Shown here piece after piece: positions 18,082-27,920 of a stretch of DNA of 64,000 nt. The notes under the pieces were generated by a model. The model was not told the origin of the DNA. It searched no databases and worked only from the letters and a program-made list of their open reading frames with translations. The translations under genes and the position numbers were made by a program. Numbering within the stretch: position 1 is the first letter of the stretch; each line of letters opens with the position of its first letter. This DNA is from Gammaproteobacteria bacterium (lineage in GTDB: Bacteria > Pseudomonadota > Gammaproteobacteria > Thiohalomonadales > Thiohalomonadaceae): positions 1 to 64,000 of the forward strand of contig JAPHTQ010000002.1 in NCBI GenBank assembly GCA_026196275.1. The letters run 5' to 3'.

Positions 18082-19403
18082 CAAAGCGACTTGATGAAAA
18101 CCTTGGAACGGCGCTGGTAGTTGTACAGCTCCTGGCGTCTCATCGGCAGCTCCTTGAGACTGGCGGCATTGAAGCCGCGCTCCTGGAACCAGTGTGCAGT
18201 GCGGGTGGTCAGGACAAACAGGCGGTTGATGCCCATGCCCTTTGCCTTGCGCTCGATGTATTCCAGCAGGTCGTCGCCGCGCCCCTGCTTGCGATAATCC
18301 GGATGGACCGCGAGACAGGCCAGCTCACCGCACTCGTCCTCGCTGAAGGGGTAGAGGGCGCCACAGGCGATAATGGTGCCGTCGCGTTCTATGACGGTGA
18401 AGTGGTCGATCTCCACCTCCAGCCGCTCACGTTCGCGCCGCACCAGCACCCCATCCTGCTCCAGCGGTTCAATCAGTTCCAGCACCCCGCCGACATCATC
18501 GATGGTCGCCTGGCGGATATCCTCGAAGGTCTCTCCGCTTATCAGGGTACCGATGCCGTCGCGGGTAAACAGCTCCATCAGCAGTGAGCCGTCCACGTGA
18601 CGGCTGAGCAGGTGCGACCGGTTTACCCCGTTGCTGCAGGCGAAGATGGCGCTGAACAGACTCTTGGCGATCGCCTCTGGGAGTTCCTGCTGATCCTCCA
18701 GATAACTCTCCGATTCCTTGAGATTGAGCTCGCGCACCAGCGTGCCGTCATCCAGCTGCAGACCATTGCCGTCGATGAGGTAGATCAGTTTGTCCGCCTG
18801 GAGCTGGATCGCAGCAGCGGTGGCCACATCCTCGGCACTCAGATTGAAGACTTCTCCGGTGGGAGAGAAGCCGATGGGCGAGAGCAGCACCAGGGCGCCT
18901 TCGCCGAGCTGGCGGTGGATCGCCGCGGTGTCGATGCGCCGCACCTCGCCGGTGTGCAGGTAGTCGACCCCTTCGCGTATTCCCAGTGGCTGGGCGGTAA
19001 CGAAGTTACCGGAGGTGACCCGGATGTCGGCGCCTGCCATCGGCGAATTGGCCAACCCCATGGAGAGTAGCGCCTCGATCTCCACCCGGACCGCACCGGT
19101 CGCCTCCTTGACACAGGCCAGTGCGGCCGTATCGGTGATGCGCAGGCCGTTGACGTATTGCATCTCCACGCCACGCTCATTGAGCCGCTGCTCAATCTGC
19201 GGGCGTGCACCATGCACCAGCACCAGGCGTACGCCCAGGCTATTGAGCAGTGCGAGGTCGTGGACCAGGCTGGAAAACTGCTCCTCGGCGATCATCTCGC
19301 CGCCGAAGGCGACGACGAAAGTGCGCCCGCGAAAGGCGTTGATATAGGGCGAGGAGTCGCGGAACCAGCGTACAAAGGTCTGTGGATCGAGGCTCGGGTC
19401 CAT
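18081..19403 (-). CDS. argA: N-acetylglutamate synthase
   Basis: First step of arginine synthesis: acetyl-CoA plus glutamate gives N-acetylglutamate. The 440-residue protein has an amino-acid-kinase fold (about 1-290, FVVAFGGEMI, LVLVHGARPQIE, MAGADIRVTSG) that binds arginine for feedback control, and a C-terminal GNAT domain with ACLAVHPDYRKQGRGDDLL. Length and domain order match the proteobacterial ArgA. It is coupled to dam downstream. argE is separated from it by about 80 bases upstream on the same strand. Confidence 0.95.
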   Translation of the reverse strand: MDPSLDPQTFVRWFRDSSPYINAFRGRTFVVAFGGEMIAEEQFSSLVHDLALLNSLGVRLVLVHGARPQIEQRLNERGVEMQYVNGLRITDTAALACVKEATGAVRVEIEALLSMGLANSPMAGADIRVTSGNFVTAQPLGIREGVDYLHTGEVRRIDTAAIHRQLGEGALVLLSPIGFSPTGEVFNLSAEDVATAAAIQLQADKLIYLIDGNGLQLDDGTLVRELNLKESESYLEDQQELPEAIAKSLFSAIFACSNGVNRSHLLSRHVDGSLLMELFTRDGIGTLISGETFEDIRQATIDDVGGVLELIEPLEQDGVLVRRERERLEVEIDHFTVIERDGTIIACGALYPFSEDECGELACLAVHPDYRKQGRGDDLLEYIERKAKGMGINRLFVLTTRTAHWFQERGFNAASLKELPMRRQELYNYQRRSKVFIKSL

Positions 19404-19482
19404 GCTGTCGTCAGGCTGTGGAAGTATTTAAAGGGCTATTGTCCGTTTCTCGCCGTGTTATGGCAAGCAAAGGGCGTATTCG

Positions 19483-20637
19483 TTAAAGACAGAACCGGGT
19501 GATGAGCTGTTTCAGCAGTTCGACGGTGGGGTTGAGACGGTCCATTGCGAGGTATTCGTCGGGCTGGTGGGCCTGCGCGATGTCGCCGGGACCGAGGATC
19601 AGGGTCTCGATGCCCATCTCGGTTAGATAGGGACCCTCGGTGCAGAAGGCGACCGCCTCGCTGTCGTGGCCGGTGAGCGCTTCCGCCGCCTCGACGATGG
19701 CAGAGGTGGTCGGAGTGTGCATGGCAGCCGTTCCGTGGAACAGCGGGGCCAGCTCCCAACCGAGTTCACTCTCGCCCAGTAGTCGATGTAGCCGGTCGTT
19801 GAGGGTCTCGCGTAGCGCCTCGAGCTCCATTCCCGGGATCGGGCGCAGGTCGAAATGCAGCTCGCAGTGGCCGCAGATTCGATTGGGGTTGTCGCCACCG
19901 TGGATGTGGCCCAGGTTCAGGGTCGGTACCGGTACCTTGAATTGCGGAGCGTGGTGTGTCGCCTGCAGCTGCTCGCGCCACGCGAGCAGATCACCGATCA
20001 CCTTGTGCATTCCCTCCAGCGCACTGACCCCAAGCGAGGGATCGCTGGAGTGGCCCGAACGGCCGGTAAGGCGCACCGCCTCCATCATGATCCCCTTGTG
20101 GGCATTGACCGGGCGCAAGCCGGTGGGCTCGCCGATCACCGCATAACGGGCGCGTGGCCGCCCCAGTTCCACCAGCGCCTGGGCGCCCTCCATGGAACTC
20201 TCCTCGTCGGCAGTGGCGAGGATGATCAGTGGCTGCTGCAGCTGTCCTTTATCGAACGACCTGGCCGCCTCAATGGCCAGAGCGAAGAAGCCCTTCATGT
20301 CACAGGTACCAAGACCATAGAGGCGGTTGTGTTTCTCTGTCAGGTGAAACGGGTCGAAATTCCAGCGTCCCTCGTCGTAGGGTACGGTATCGGTATGGCC
20401 TGCGAGCACCAGACCACCGGACCCCTGGCCCAGGGTGGCGATGAGGTTGGCCTTGTGGGGCTGGCTGGGCAGCGGCACGATCTCGATGTGGAAGCCCAAC
20501 GGCTCGAGCCAGCCGGCCAACAGCTCGATCACTTCGCGGTTGCTGCTGTCGAACTCCGGGCTGACGCTGCTCATCGACGGCGCGGCGATGAGTGCGCCGA
20601 GCATGGCGCGCAGGGAGGGTAGGGTGTGTCTGGTCAT
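19483..20637 (-). CDS. argE: Acetylornithine deacetylase
   Basis: Zinc-dependent M20-family hydrolase that removes acetate from N-acetylornithine, giving ornithine for ArgF. The 384-residue protein has the metal-binding LAGHTDTVPYDEGRW, the catalytic TADEESSMEGA, the GEPTGLRPVNAHKG segment, the dimer-domain GRSGHSSDPSLGVSALE and the C-terminal LGPGDIAQAHQPDEYL. With argA next door and argD-argF about 27 kb away, this is the linear acetyl-ornithine route rather than the ArgJ cycle, unless argJ lies elsewhere. Confidence 0.94.
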   Translation of the reverse strand: MTRHTLPSLRAMLGALIAAPSMSSVSPEFDSSNREVIELLAGWLEPLGFHIEIVPLPSQPHKANLIATLGQGSGGLVLAGHTDTVPYDEGRWNFDPFHLTEKHNRLYGLGTCDMKGFFALAIEAARSFDKGQLQQPLIILATADEESSMEGAQALVELGRPRARYAVIGEPTGLRPVNAHKGIMMEAVRLTGRSGHSSDPSLGVSALEGMHKVIGDLLAWREQLQATHHAPQFKVPVPTLNLGHIHGGDNPNRICGHCELHFDLRPIPGMELEALRETLNDRLHRLLGESELGWELAPLFHGTAAMHTPTTSAIVEAAEALTGHDSEAVAFCTEGPYLTEMGIETLILGPGDIAQAHQPDEYLAMDRLNPTVELLKQLITRFCL

Positions 20638-20798
20638 GGTAGTGATTCTGGACCCGATGGCGGTGGTGAGGCAAGAGGTAACGATAGGTGCGAGGCTGGA
20701 GGATTGCGCCGCTTATTCTGCACGGGAAGTATGGCGCGGGAGGTGGCCTGGTGCTACATTGCGCGCGATCACCACTCGCCCTCAAAGGAGGGTGCCCC

Positions 20799-21905
20799 AT
20801 GCTACGCAAGGCTACAATCAGGGACCTCGATGCGCTGGTCGCGCTCGAAAACCGAAGTTTTGAGACCGATCGGCTCTCCCGCCGCAGCTTCCGTCACCTG
20901 TTGACCAAGGCCAATGCCGTGACCCTCATCGCCGAGGAGCAGGGGGCGCTGGCCGGCTATGCCACGGTGCTGTTCAATGCCGGCACCTCCCTGGCCCGTC
21001 TCTACTCTATTGCGGTGGATGAGAGGTTCAAGGGGCACGGTCTCGGCCGTGAGCTGGTTTCCGCAGCCGAGCAGGCAGCCCTGGATGGCGAGTGCGTGGT
21101 GCTGCGCCTGGAGGTACGTCGTGACAACGAGGCTTCGCTGGCGCTATTTCGCCGACTCGGCTATCGCGAGTTCGATACCCTGCGTGACTACTATGAGGAT
21201 CACATGGAGGCGCTGCGTTTCGAGAAGGCGCTGGCGCCTCACCTGAGCCCCGCTATCGCCCGTGTCCCTTACTACCGTCAGACCCTCGATTTTACCTGCG
21301 GCCCGGCCTCGTTGTTGATGGCCATGCACAGCCTCGCCCCCGATATTGCTTTGCAGCGCACCCTGGAGATCCAGCTGTGGCGTGAGTCGACCACGGTGTT
21401 CATGACCTCCGGGCACGGCGGCTGCGGCCCGCACGGCATGGCGCTGGCTGCCTGGCATCGGGGCTTTGCGGTGGAGATGTTTCTCAGCGAGGCGGGGGCG
21501 CTGTTCATCGACTCGGTGCGTAGCGAAGAGAAGAAGGAGGTGATGACTCTGGTGCAGCAGCAGTTCGCGCAGGAGGTGGCGGAGGTGGGCATCCCGGTGC
21601 ACTACCGGCAGCTGACGCTGGAGGAGATGCGCAAGGGTTTCGATCGCGGTGGTATCCCGCTGGTGCTGATCAGCTCCTGGCGCATCTACCGGGAGAAGTT
21701 TCCCCACTGGGTGGTGGTGACCGGTTTCGATGAGCGCTATGTCTATGTCCATGACCCGTACGTGGATGAGGAGAAGGGTAAGAGTGAAACCGATTGTATG
21801 AACATGCCGATCCTGCAGAAGGACTTTGCGCGTATGGCACGCTACGGCAGGTCCGGGCTGCGCGCGGCGTTGATTATCTATAACCGTAACGGAGAGCTGC
21901 GGTGA
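20799..21905 (+). CDS. GNAT acetyltransferase fused to a C39-like cysteine peptidase
   Basis: 368-residue two-domain protein. Residues 1-about 145 form a RimI-like GNAT domain (YSIAVDERFKGHGLGREL, RRDNEASLALFRRLGYREF). Residues about 155-368 are a C39/papain-like domain with Cys in LDFTCGPASLL (C167), His in PHWVVVTGF (H303) and Asp in VHDPYVD (D319), so the triad looks complete. A strong AAGGAGG precedes the ATG at 20799; an upstream in-frame GTG is rejected. The stop overlaps the next gene as GTGA. No ABC-transporter domain is attached, unlike bacteriocin-processing C39 proteins. Substrate unknown. Confidence 0.9.
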   Translation: MLRKATIRDLDALVALENRSFETDRLSRRSFRHLLTKANAVTLIAEEQGALAGYATVLFNAGTSLARLYSIAVDERFKGHGLGRELVSAAEQAALDGECVVLRLEVRRDNEASLALFRRLGYREFDTLRDYYEDHMEALRFEKALAPHLSPAIARVPYYRQTLDFTCGPASLLMAMHSLAPDIALQRTLEIQLWRESTTVFMTSGHGGCGPHGMALAAWHRGFAVEMFLSEAGALFIDSVRSEEKKEVMTLVQQQFAQEVAEVGIPVHYRQLTLEEMRKGFDRGGIPLVLISSWRIYREKFPHWVVVTGFDERYVYVHDPYVDEEKGKSETDCMNMPILQKDFARMARYGRSGLRAALIIYNRNGELR

Positions 21906-23377
21906 GTCTACAGATCGTTGTCGTCGAAAATTTTGCGGACTGGAAAGTCGAAGGGGTGGAGGCCGAGGTGGTTCACGTGGATGACTACCTCACGGGTAAG
22001 GACTATTTTCGGCAGAAAAATATCCAGGTGGTCAATCTCTGTCGCAGCTACCGTTACCTGAGTGTGGGTTACTACTGCTCTTTGCTGGCCGAAGCCAGAG
22101 GACACCGCGCCTTGCCGTCGGTGAAGACGATGCTCGATCTGAGTCGCAAGTCGATGTATCTGCTCGATGCTGAAAACCTGGAGCAGCAGATCCAGAAGGC
22201 ATTCAGAAAACATCTGCAACAGCAGGAGGGGGATGGTGGTTTCGAGGTGGATGTCTATTTCGGCCGCTGCAACGTTGAGGCACTGGCCGCTTTGGCGAGA
22301 CAGATCTTCGAGGTGTTTCCCTGTCCGCTGCTGCGGGTCGGTTTTCAGCGTCAGGGAAAGTGGCGGATCGCGGCGATCAAGCCGTTGCCGGTGCAGCGAC
22401 TGGATGGGGTGCAACGTGACCACCTTGCCGCAGCCTTTGCGCACTATCGTAAAAAACGCTGGCGGGCACCAAAAGGGCGCGCCGCGTCCCGCTATGATAT
22501 CGCTATTCTGCACGACCCCAATGATCCGCAGCCGCCCTCGAACAGTCGCGCGCTGAACCAGTTCATCAAGGCGGGGCGGACACTGGGTGTGGATGTGGAG
22601 TTGATTGAGCGGCGCGACTATGCGCGCCTGGCCGAGTACGATGCGCTCTTTATCCGCGATACCACACGCATCGATCACTACACCTATCGCTTCGCCAAAA
22701 AGGCCGAAAGCGAGGAGATGGTGGTGCTCGATGATCCGCGCTCGATCCTGCTGTGCACCAACAAGGTCTACCTGGCGGAGCTGCTGCGGGCCAAAAAAGT
22801 GCCGACGCCGAAGACGGTGATCGTCGGCAAGGGGGACCTCAGCGCGGCGCAACAGCAGATCGGTTTTCCCATGGTCCTCAAGGTGCCGGACGGCTCATTC
22901 TCTCAGGGGGTGTTCAAGGTGGAGGACGCGGCACAGATGCGGGAGGTGACCGCACGGCTGTTCCGTGAGTCGGAGCTGATTCTGGCGCAGGAGTATCTCT
23001 ATACCGAATTTGACTGGCGGGTGGGGATCCTCAATCGCCAGCCGCTGTTTGTCAGCCAGTACTTTATGTCGAAAAAGCACTGGCAGATCGTTAAATACGA
23101 TGGCAAGGGCGGTTTTAGTGAAGGGGGATTCCGCACCCTTGCGGTGGAGCAGGCACCGGCGGAGGTGGTCTCGGTGGCGCTGAAGGCGGCCAACCTGATC
23201 GGTGACGGGCTTTATGGTGTGGATCTGAAACAGAATAGCGATGGTGTCTACGTCATCGAGGTAAACGACAATCCCAACCTCGATGCCGGGGTGGAGGATG
23301 TGGTGCTGAAAGAGGAGCTCTATGCACAGGTTATGGCAGAGTTTGTGCGCCGGCTCGATGTGAAACGCAGACGCTGA
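21902..23377 (+). CDS. RimK-like ATP-grasp ligase with RLAN N-terminal domain
   Basis: 491-residue protein. The N-terminal part (about 1-150, NLCRSYRYLSVGYYCSLLAEARGH) matches the RimK-like ATP-grasp N-terminal (RLAN) domain. The C-terminal half (about 270-480) is an ATP-grasp domain with PTPKTVIV, GFPMVLKVPDGSFSQGV, AQEYLYTEFDWRVG and the metal-binding YVIEVNDNPNLDAG. Such ligases form amide bonds with ATP, often adding amino acids to a C terminus or side chain. GTG start at 21902 overlaps the previous stop, so the GNAT-peptidase and this ligase are made together. Substrate not known. Confidence 0.9.
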   Translation: MSLQIVVVENFADWKVEGVEAEVVHVDDYLTGKDYFRQKNIQVVNLCRSYRYLSVGYYCSLLAEARGHRALPSVKTMLDLSRKSMYLLDAENLEQQIQKAFRKHLQQQEGDGGFEVDVYFGRCNVEALAALARQIFEVFPCPLLRVGFQRQGKWRIAAIKPLPVQRLDGVQRDHLAAAFAHYRKKRWRAPKGRAASRYDIAILHDPNDPQPPSNSRALNQFIKAGRTLGVDVELIERRDYARLAEYDALFIRDTTRIDHYTYRFAKKAESEEMVVLDDPRSILLCTNKVYLAELLRAKKVPTPKTVIVGKGDLSAAQQQIGFPMVLKVPDGSFSQGVFKVEDAAQMREVTARLFRESELILAQEYLYTEFDWRVGILNRQPLFVSQYFMSKKHWQIVKYDGKGGFSEGGFRTLAVEQAPAEVVSVALKAANLIGDGLYGVDLKQNSDGVYVIEVNDNPNLDAGVEDVVLKEELYAQVMAEFVRRLDVKRRR

Positions 23378-23520
23378 GGTGTGTGTCCGGGACCCCGTCA
23401 CCGAGGCGGATGGCATTCGGAATAGGCTGACCCCGGTGGATTTCTCCGATCAACACACCTCGTTACGGTGCGCAACCCGGCATGCTCCACTTATCGTGCC
23501 GACCAGGCGGTTGATATCCC

Positions 23521-23534
23521 GACCAGTACTGGTC
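23521..23534. promoter_or_regulatory. Perfect palindrome upstream of ilvD
   Basis: GACCAGTACTGGTC is a 14-base perfect palindrome in the 277-base gap before ilvD. A second palindrome (ACACTAGTGT, 23616-23625) sits about 30 bases before the ilvD start and is preceded by another ACTAGT. Either could be an operator. No known regulator site is recognised. The rest of the gap shows no gene. Confidence 0.3.
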
Positions 23535-23654
23535 TTTCTGCAACTCAGCTTCTCCCGAACAAGTGGCTTGTGCGCCGCGGGTTTTCCCGTGCGGCCTCTG
23601 CGGGTGTAAACTAGTACACTAGTGTCATCGCCAGCCCGAATTGAGAGAGAGACC

Positions 23655-25508
23655 ATGCCCGAATACCGTTCACGCACCTCCACCGCCGGCCGCAACATGG
23701 CCGGCGCCCGTTCCCTGTGGCGAGCCACAGGGATGAAGGATGACGACTTTGCCAAGCCGATCATCGCCGTGGCCAACTCCTTTACCCAGTTTGTCCCCGG
23801 TCATGTCCACCTGAAGGATATGGGGCAGCTGGTGGCGCGCGAGATTGAGAAAGTCGGCGGCGTGGCCAAGGAGTTCAATACCATCGCGGTGGATGACGGT
23901 ATTGCCATGGGTCACGATGGCATGCTCTATTCGTTGCCCTCGCGGGAGATCATCGCCGACTCGGTGGAGTATATGGTTAACGCCCACTGCGCCGATGCGC
24001 TGGTCTGTATCTCCAACTGCGACAAGATCACCCCCGGCATGCTCAATGCGGCGATGCGCCTGAATATCCCCACAGTGTTCGTCTCCGGCGGACCGATGGA
24101 GGCGGGTAAGGCGGTGATCCATGATCAGGAAGTGCATCTGGATCTGGTCGATGCCATGGTGGCGGCTGCCGATCCTGATGAGACGGATGAGGACGTGGCG
24201 ACCCTGGAGCGCTCAGCCTGCCCCACCTGCGGCTCCTGCTCGGGTATGTTTACCGCCAACTCCATGAACTGCCTGACCGAGGCGCTGGGCCTCTCACTGC
24301 CGGGCAACGGTTCGCTGGTGGCTACCCACGCCGATCGCGAGCGGCTGTTCCTTGAGGCCGGGCGTATCAGCGTGGCGCTGGCCAAACGCTATTATGAACA
24401 GGATGACGCCTCCGTGCTGCCCCGCTCCATTGCCACCCGGGCGGCATTCGAGAATGCCATGAGCCTGGATATCGCCATGGGTGGTTCCAGCAACACTATC
24501 CTGCATCTGCTGGCCGCAGCGCAGGAGGGCGAGGTCGATTTTGATCTGAGTGATATCGATCGCCTCTCGCGCCAGGTGCCGCACCTGTGCAAGGTGGCCC
24601 CCTCCACCCAGCAGTACCACATGGAGGATGTGCACCGCGCCGGTGGCGTGATGGGCATCCTCGGTCAGCTGGAGCGGGGTGGACTGCTGCATACCGATGT
24701 GGGCACCGTGCACGCCCCGAGCATGGGCGAGGCGATCGATAAGTGGGACGTGAGCCGCAGCGCCCCCCCCGCACACCGCGATTTCTTCCGCGCCGCCCCC
24801 GGCGGGGTACCGACCCAGGTGGCCTTCAGCCAGGACAAACGCTATCCGGAGCTGGACCTGGATCGCGAGAATGGCTGCATCCGCGATATCGAGCACGCCT
24901 TCTCCAAAGAGGGCGGCCTGGCGGTGCTCTATGGCAATCTGGCCGAGGAGGGCTGCGTGGTGAAGACGGCGGGGGTGGATGAATCGATCCTCAAGTTCTC
25001 CGGTCCGGCGCGCATCTTCGAAAGTCAGGATGCCGCCGTCGAGGCGATTCTGGGGGATAAAATCCAGGCGGGGGATGTGGTCATCATCCGCTACGAGGGG
25101 CCCCGCGGTGGTCCCGGCATGCAGGAGATGCTCTATCCGACCTCCTACCTCAAGTCCAAGGGGCTGGGTAAGGCGTGCGCCCTGCTCACCGACGGTCGTT
25201 TCTCCGGCGGTACCTCCGGCCTCTCCATCGGCCACGCCTCTCCCGAGGCGGCCGAGGGCGGTGCCATCGGTCTGGTGGAAGAGGGTGATACCATCGAGAT
25301 CGATATCCCCGGCCGTACTATCCGCGTGGCACTGAGCGACGACGAACTGGCAGAGCGGCGTGCCACCATGGAGCTCAAGGGGCCCGATGCCTGGAAGCCG
25401 GCGGCACCGCGCCAGCGCAAGGTCTCCGCGGCGCTCAAGGCCTATGCGGCGATGACCACATCAGCATCACGTGGTGCGGTAAGGGATGTCAGCCAGCTGG
25501 AGAAGTAG
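23655..25508 (+). CDS. ilvD: Dihydroxy-acid dehydratase
   Basis: Fe-S dehydratase of branched-chain amino acid and pantothenate synthesis. It converts dihydroxy-isovalerate or dihydroxy-methylvalerate to the keto acid. The 617-residue length is normal. Cluster and metal motifs are [10 protein letters not shown] and [18 protein letters not shown]. The C-terminal part has [33 protein letters not shown]. Start ATG at 23655 has GAGAGAGA upstream. An upstream in-frame GTG is rejected by comparison with family N termini ([19 protein letters not shown]). No other ilv or leu gene is near. Confidence 0.95.
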   Translation: MPEYRSRTSTAGRNMAGARSLWRATGMKDDDFAKPIIAVANSFTQFVPGHVHLKDMGQLVAREIEKVGGVAKEFNTIAVDDGIAMGHDGMLYSLPSREIIADSVEYMVNAHCADALVCISNCDKITPGMLNAAMRLNIPTVFVSGGPMEAGKAVIHDQEVHLDLVDAMVAAADPDETDEDVATLERSACPTCGSCSGMFTANSMNCLTEALGLSLPGNGSLVATHADRERLFLEAGRISVALAKRYYEQDDASVLPRSIATRAAFENAMSLDIAMGGSSNTILHLLAAAQEGEVDFDLSDIDRLSRQVPHLCKVAPSTQQYHMEDVHRAGGVMGILGQLERGGLLHTDVGTVHAPSMGEAIDKWDVSRSAPPAHRDFFRAAPGGVPTQVAFSQDKRYPELDLDRENGCIRDIEHAFSKEGGLAVLYGNLAEEGCVVKTAGVDESILKFSGPARIFESQDAAVEAILGDKIQAGDVVIIRYEGPRGGPGMQEMLYPTSYLKSKGLGKACALLTDGRFSGGTSGLSIGHASPEAAEGGAIGLVEEGDTIEIDIPGRTIRVALSDDELAERRATMELKGPDAWKPAAPRQRKVSAALKAYAAMTTSASRGAVRDVSQLEK

Positions 25509-25520
25509 CGCAGACAGGCC

Positions 25521-25645
25521 TTTTCCACCGCAAAGGCGCAATGACGCGAAGGGAACCGGTTTGCGGTGCTTTGCCTTGTCCTGTCGCGGACTATCCGGGG
25601 CATCGGCACTAAATCTTTGCGCCTCAGCGCCTCTGCGGTGAAGAT
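25521..25645. repeat. Inverted-repeat element, CCACCGCA-AAGGCGC type
   Basis: Left arm (25521-25551) TTTTCCACCGCAAAGGCGC... and right arm (about 25610-25645), whose complement reads TTCACCGCAGAGGCGC..., are imperfect inverted copies of about 30 bases around 60 bases of unique sequence. Related arms occur at 37871-38014 and 54096-54161. It looks like a small non-autonomous palindromic element between ilvD and the phoB promoter. Confidence 0.55.
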
Positions 25646-25692
25646 GCTTTGTGAAAGGTGTTGCTACACAAAAGGGTCGTCATGCTGTCATG

Positions 25693-25726
25693 CTGTCATA
25701 CGCGTGTAATATTGGTTGTCTCTAAT
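25693..25726 (+). promoter_or_regulatory. Pho box and -10 of phoB
   Basis: CTGTCATACGCGTGTAAT (25693-25710) fits the PhoB site (two TGTCA-like heptamers with a 4-base spacer). A TCTAAT -10 (25721-25726) lies exactly 10 bases downstream, the normal PhoB-activated spacing. A further CTGTCAT occurs at 25685. It indicates phoB autoregulation. Confidence 0.8.
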
Positions 25727-25756
25727 GGTGCCGTGTTACCAAGGGATGACCGAATC

Positions 25757-26449
25757 ATGACAGGCAAGAGAATACTACTGGTTGAGGACGAAGCGGCGAT
25801 TCGTGAAATGACCGCTATGGCGCTTGAACGGGCAGGCTATCTGGTGAGTGAGGCGGAGGACGCTATACAGGCCGAGCGTCTGCTCGCCGACGGCGTACCG
25901 GACCTTATCCTGCTCGACTGGATGCTGCCTGGCAGCAGCGGCATCGAACTGGCCCGTCGCCTGCGCCGCGAGGAGTATACCCGTGAGGTGCCGATTATTA
26001 TGCTCACCGCACGCAGCGAGGAGGATGACCGTATCCGCGGGCTGGATAGTGGCGCGGATGACTATGTCAGCAAGCCGTTTTCACCGCGCGAGCTGATTGC
26101 CCGTATCAAGGCGGTGATCCGCCGTGCCAGCCCGGAACAGGGGGAGGGGTTGCTGGAAGTGGAGGGACTGTCGCTGGATAGCCACAGCCACCGGGTCAGC
26201 GCCAATGGCCAGCGGCTGGAGATGGGGCCGACCGAGTTTCGTCTGCTGCAGTTTTTTATGGCTCATCCGGAGCGGGTCTACAGCCGCTCACAGCTGCTGG
26301 ATATGGTCTGGAGCCGTGGCAGTTTTGTCGAGGAGCGTACCGTGGATGTGCATATACGGCGGCTGCGCAAGGTTCTCGCCGACGAGGGCTACGACCGTTA
26401 TATCCAGACCGTGCGTGGTGCCGGTTACCGTTTCTCTTCACAGGTCTGA
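25757..26449 (+). CDS. phoB: Phosphate regulon response regulator
   Basis: OmpR-type activator of phosphate-starvation genes. The 230-residue protein has a receiver domain (acidic pair in LLVEDE, phospho-Asp in [13 protein letters not shown], Lys in SKPF) and a winged-helix DNA-binding domain ([54 protein letters not shown]). It binds the three Pho-box sites in this window. The ATG at 25757 gives the E. coli-like N terminus. phoR follows after 20 bases. Confidence 0.96.
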   Translation: MTGKRILLVEDEAAIREMTAMALERAGYLVSEAEDAIQAERLLADGVPDLILLDWMLPGSSGIELARRLRREEYTREVPIIMLTARSEEDDRIRGLDSGADDYVSKPFSPRELIARIKAVIRRASPEQGEGLLEVEGLSLDSHSHRVSANGQRLEMGPTEFRLLQFFMAHPERVYSRSQLLDMVWSRGSFVEERTVDVHIRRLRKVLADEGYDRYIQTVRGAGYRFSSQV

Positions 26450-26469
26450 TGTAAAAGAAGGACTCGCGC

Positions 26470-27768
26470 TTGTTCAATTCATGGTCTGCGGAGTTGCGAC
26501 GCCTGTTCCTGTTGCTGACAGTAGCGGTTCTGCTGGGGTTGCCTTTCGATCACCCCTGGTTCATGGCGATAATGGTTCTGGCGGGCTATTTGAGCTGGCA
26601 CCTGTATAACCTTTACCGACTCTATGCGTGGCTTAACGATGGACACCGCTTTCATCCGCCCGAGGCCAGCGGGATCTGGGGTGATGTTTTTCACCTGCTT
26701 TACCGATTGCAACTGCGCAACCGCAAGCGCAAGCGCCGCCTGACGGGACTGATTAAGCGTTTCCAGGAGGCCACAGCGGCGATGCCGGATGCCACGGTGA
26801 TCCTGGACGCCGATGGCACTATCGAGTGGTTCAATAGTGCGGCACAGCAGCTGCTTGGCCTGCAACCGGGCAAGGATGTCGGTCAGCGCATCGTCAACTT
26901 GCTTCGACACCCCCAGTTCACTCGTCTCCTCTCTAAGGGGGCGAACAGTGAACCGCTGCGCATTCCCGCCCCCGATGATGACTGCGTGACGCTGAATCTA
27001 CGCATTGTTCCTTATGGACGGGAGCAACGCCTGTTGATTGCCAGGGATGTAAGTCAGCAGCAGCGACTGGAGCAGATGCGTCGCGACTTTGTGGCCAATG
27101 TATCCCATGAGCTGCGTACCCCGCTGACGGTGATGAGCGGCTTTCTGGAGACCCTGCTGGAAGACGAGCAGGAGTATGCGCCACACCTGGCCCGTTCGCT
27201 TGGGCTGATGCAGCAGCAGGCCTCGCGCATGCAGCACATCGTGGAGGACCTGCTGCTGCTGTCGCGACTGGAGACCGAACGCAGTGTCCCGCCACATGAG
27301 GTGGTGCCGGTCACCACGGTGCTGGGGGTGATCGAAAAGGGCATCATGCCGCTGGCCGAGCAGAAGCAACAGAGCCTGAGTTTCGACTGCGGTAAGGAGT
27401 TGTCCATCTATGGAGCGGAGAAGGAGCTCTACAGCGCCTTCAGTAATCTGATTGCCAATGCCGTGCGCTACACCCCGGAGGGAGGCACGATCCAGGTGCG
27501 CTGGTACCGCGATGCCGGCGGTGCACATTTTGAAGTACAGGACTCGGGCATGGGGATCGCGCCGGAGCATATCCCCCGTCTTACCGAACGTTTCTACCGG
27601 GTGGATGTGGGGCGCTCAAAGGCATCAGGCGGAACCGGTCTGGGTCTGGCGATCGTCAAGCATGTGGTTAATCGCCATAACGGCGCATTGCGTATCAGCA
27701 GTACCCTGAGAAAAGGCAGCACCTTCAGTATTGATTTCCCCGGCTCGCTGATCGTGTCCGAGGAATGA
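26470..27768 (+). CDS. phoR: Phosphate regulon sensor histidine kinase
   Basis: Membrane kinase that phosphorylates PhoB under phosphate limitation, under control of PstSCAB-PhoU. The 432-residue protein has two N-terminal membrane segments (about 10-45), a short charged region, PAS (about 95-200, [17 protein letters not shown]), HisKA with [19 protein letters not shown] and HATPase with [14 protein letters not shown] and [17 protein letters not shown]. The start is a TTG at 26470 preceded by AGAAGGA; no ATG gives a full N terminus. Confidence 0.95.
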   Translation: MFNSWSAELRRLFLLLTVAVLLGLPFDHPWFMAIMVLAGYLSWHLYNLYRLYAWLNDGHRFHPPEASGIWGDVFHLLYRLQLRNRKRKRRLTGLIKRFQEATAAMPDATVILDADGTIEWFNSAAQQLLGLQPGKDVGQRIVNLLRHPQFTRLLSKGANSEPLRIPAPDDDCVTLNLRIVPYGREQRLLIARDVSQQQRLEQMRRDFVANVSHELRTPLTVMSGFLETLLEDEQEYAPHLARSLGLMQQQASRMQHIVEDLLLLSRLETERSVPPHEVVPVTTVLGVIEKGIMPLAEQKQQSLSFDCGKELSIYGAEKELYSAFSNLIANAVRYTPEGGTIQVRWYRDAGGAHFEVQDSGMGIAPEHIPRLTERFYRVDVGRSKASGGTGLGLAIVKHVVNRHNGALRISSTLRKGSTFSIDFPGSLIVSEE

Positions 27769-27825
27769 GGAGTGAGAGGGTTCTCTCCCTAACCCCCCAC
27801 TCTTTACCCCTAACCCCTAACCGGT

Positions 27826-27881
27826 CTGTCACCGAAATTTCACTGCCGATTCATCAATTTGTCATCTTTTGCACGCATAGT
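27826..27881 (+). promoter_or_regulatory. Two tandem Pho boxes and -10 of pstS
   Basis: Four heptamers spaced by 11 bases: CTGTCAC, ATTTCAC, GATTCAT, TTGTCAT (27826-27865), forming two adjoining PhoB sites. A CATAGT -10 (27876-27881) lies 10 bases downstream of the second box. This predicts strong phosphate-starvation induction of pstS apart from phoBR. Confidence 0.8.
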
Positions 27882-27920
27882 GCAACCATCGATGATGTGC
27901 AAACCCAGGAGTGTTGTTCG

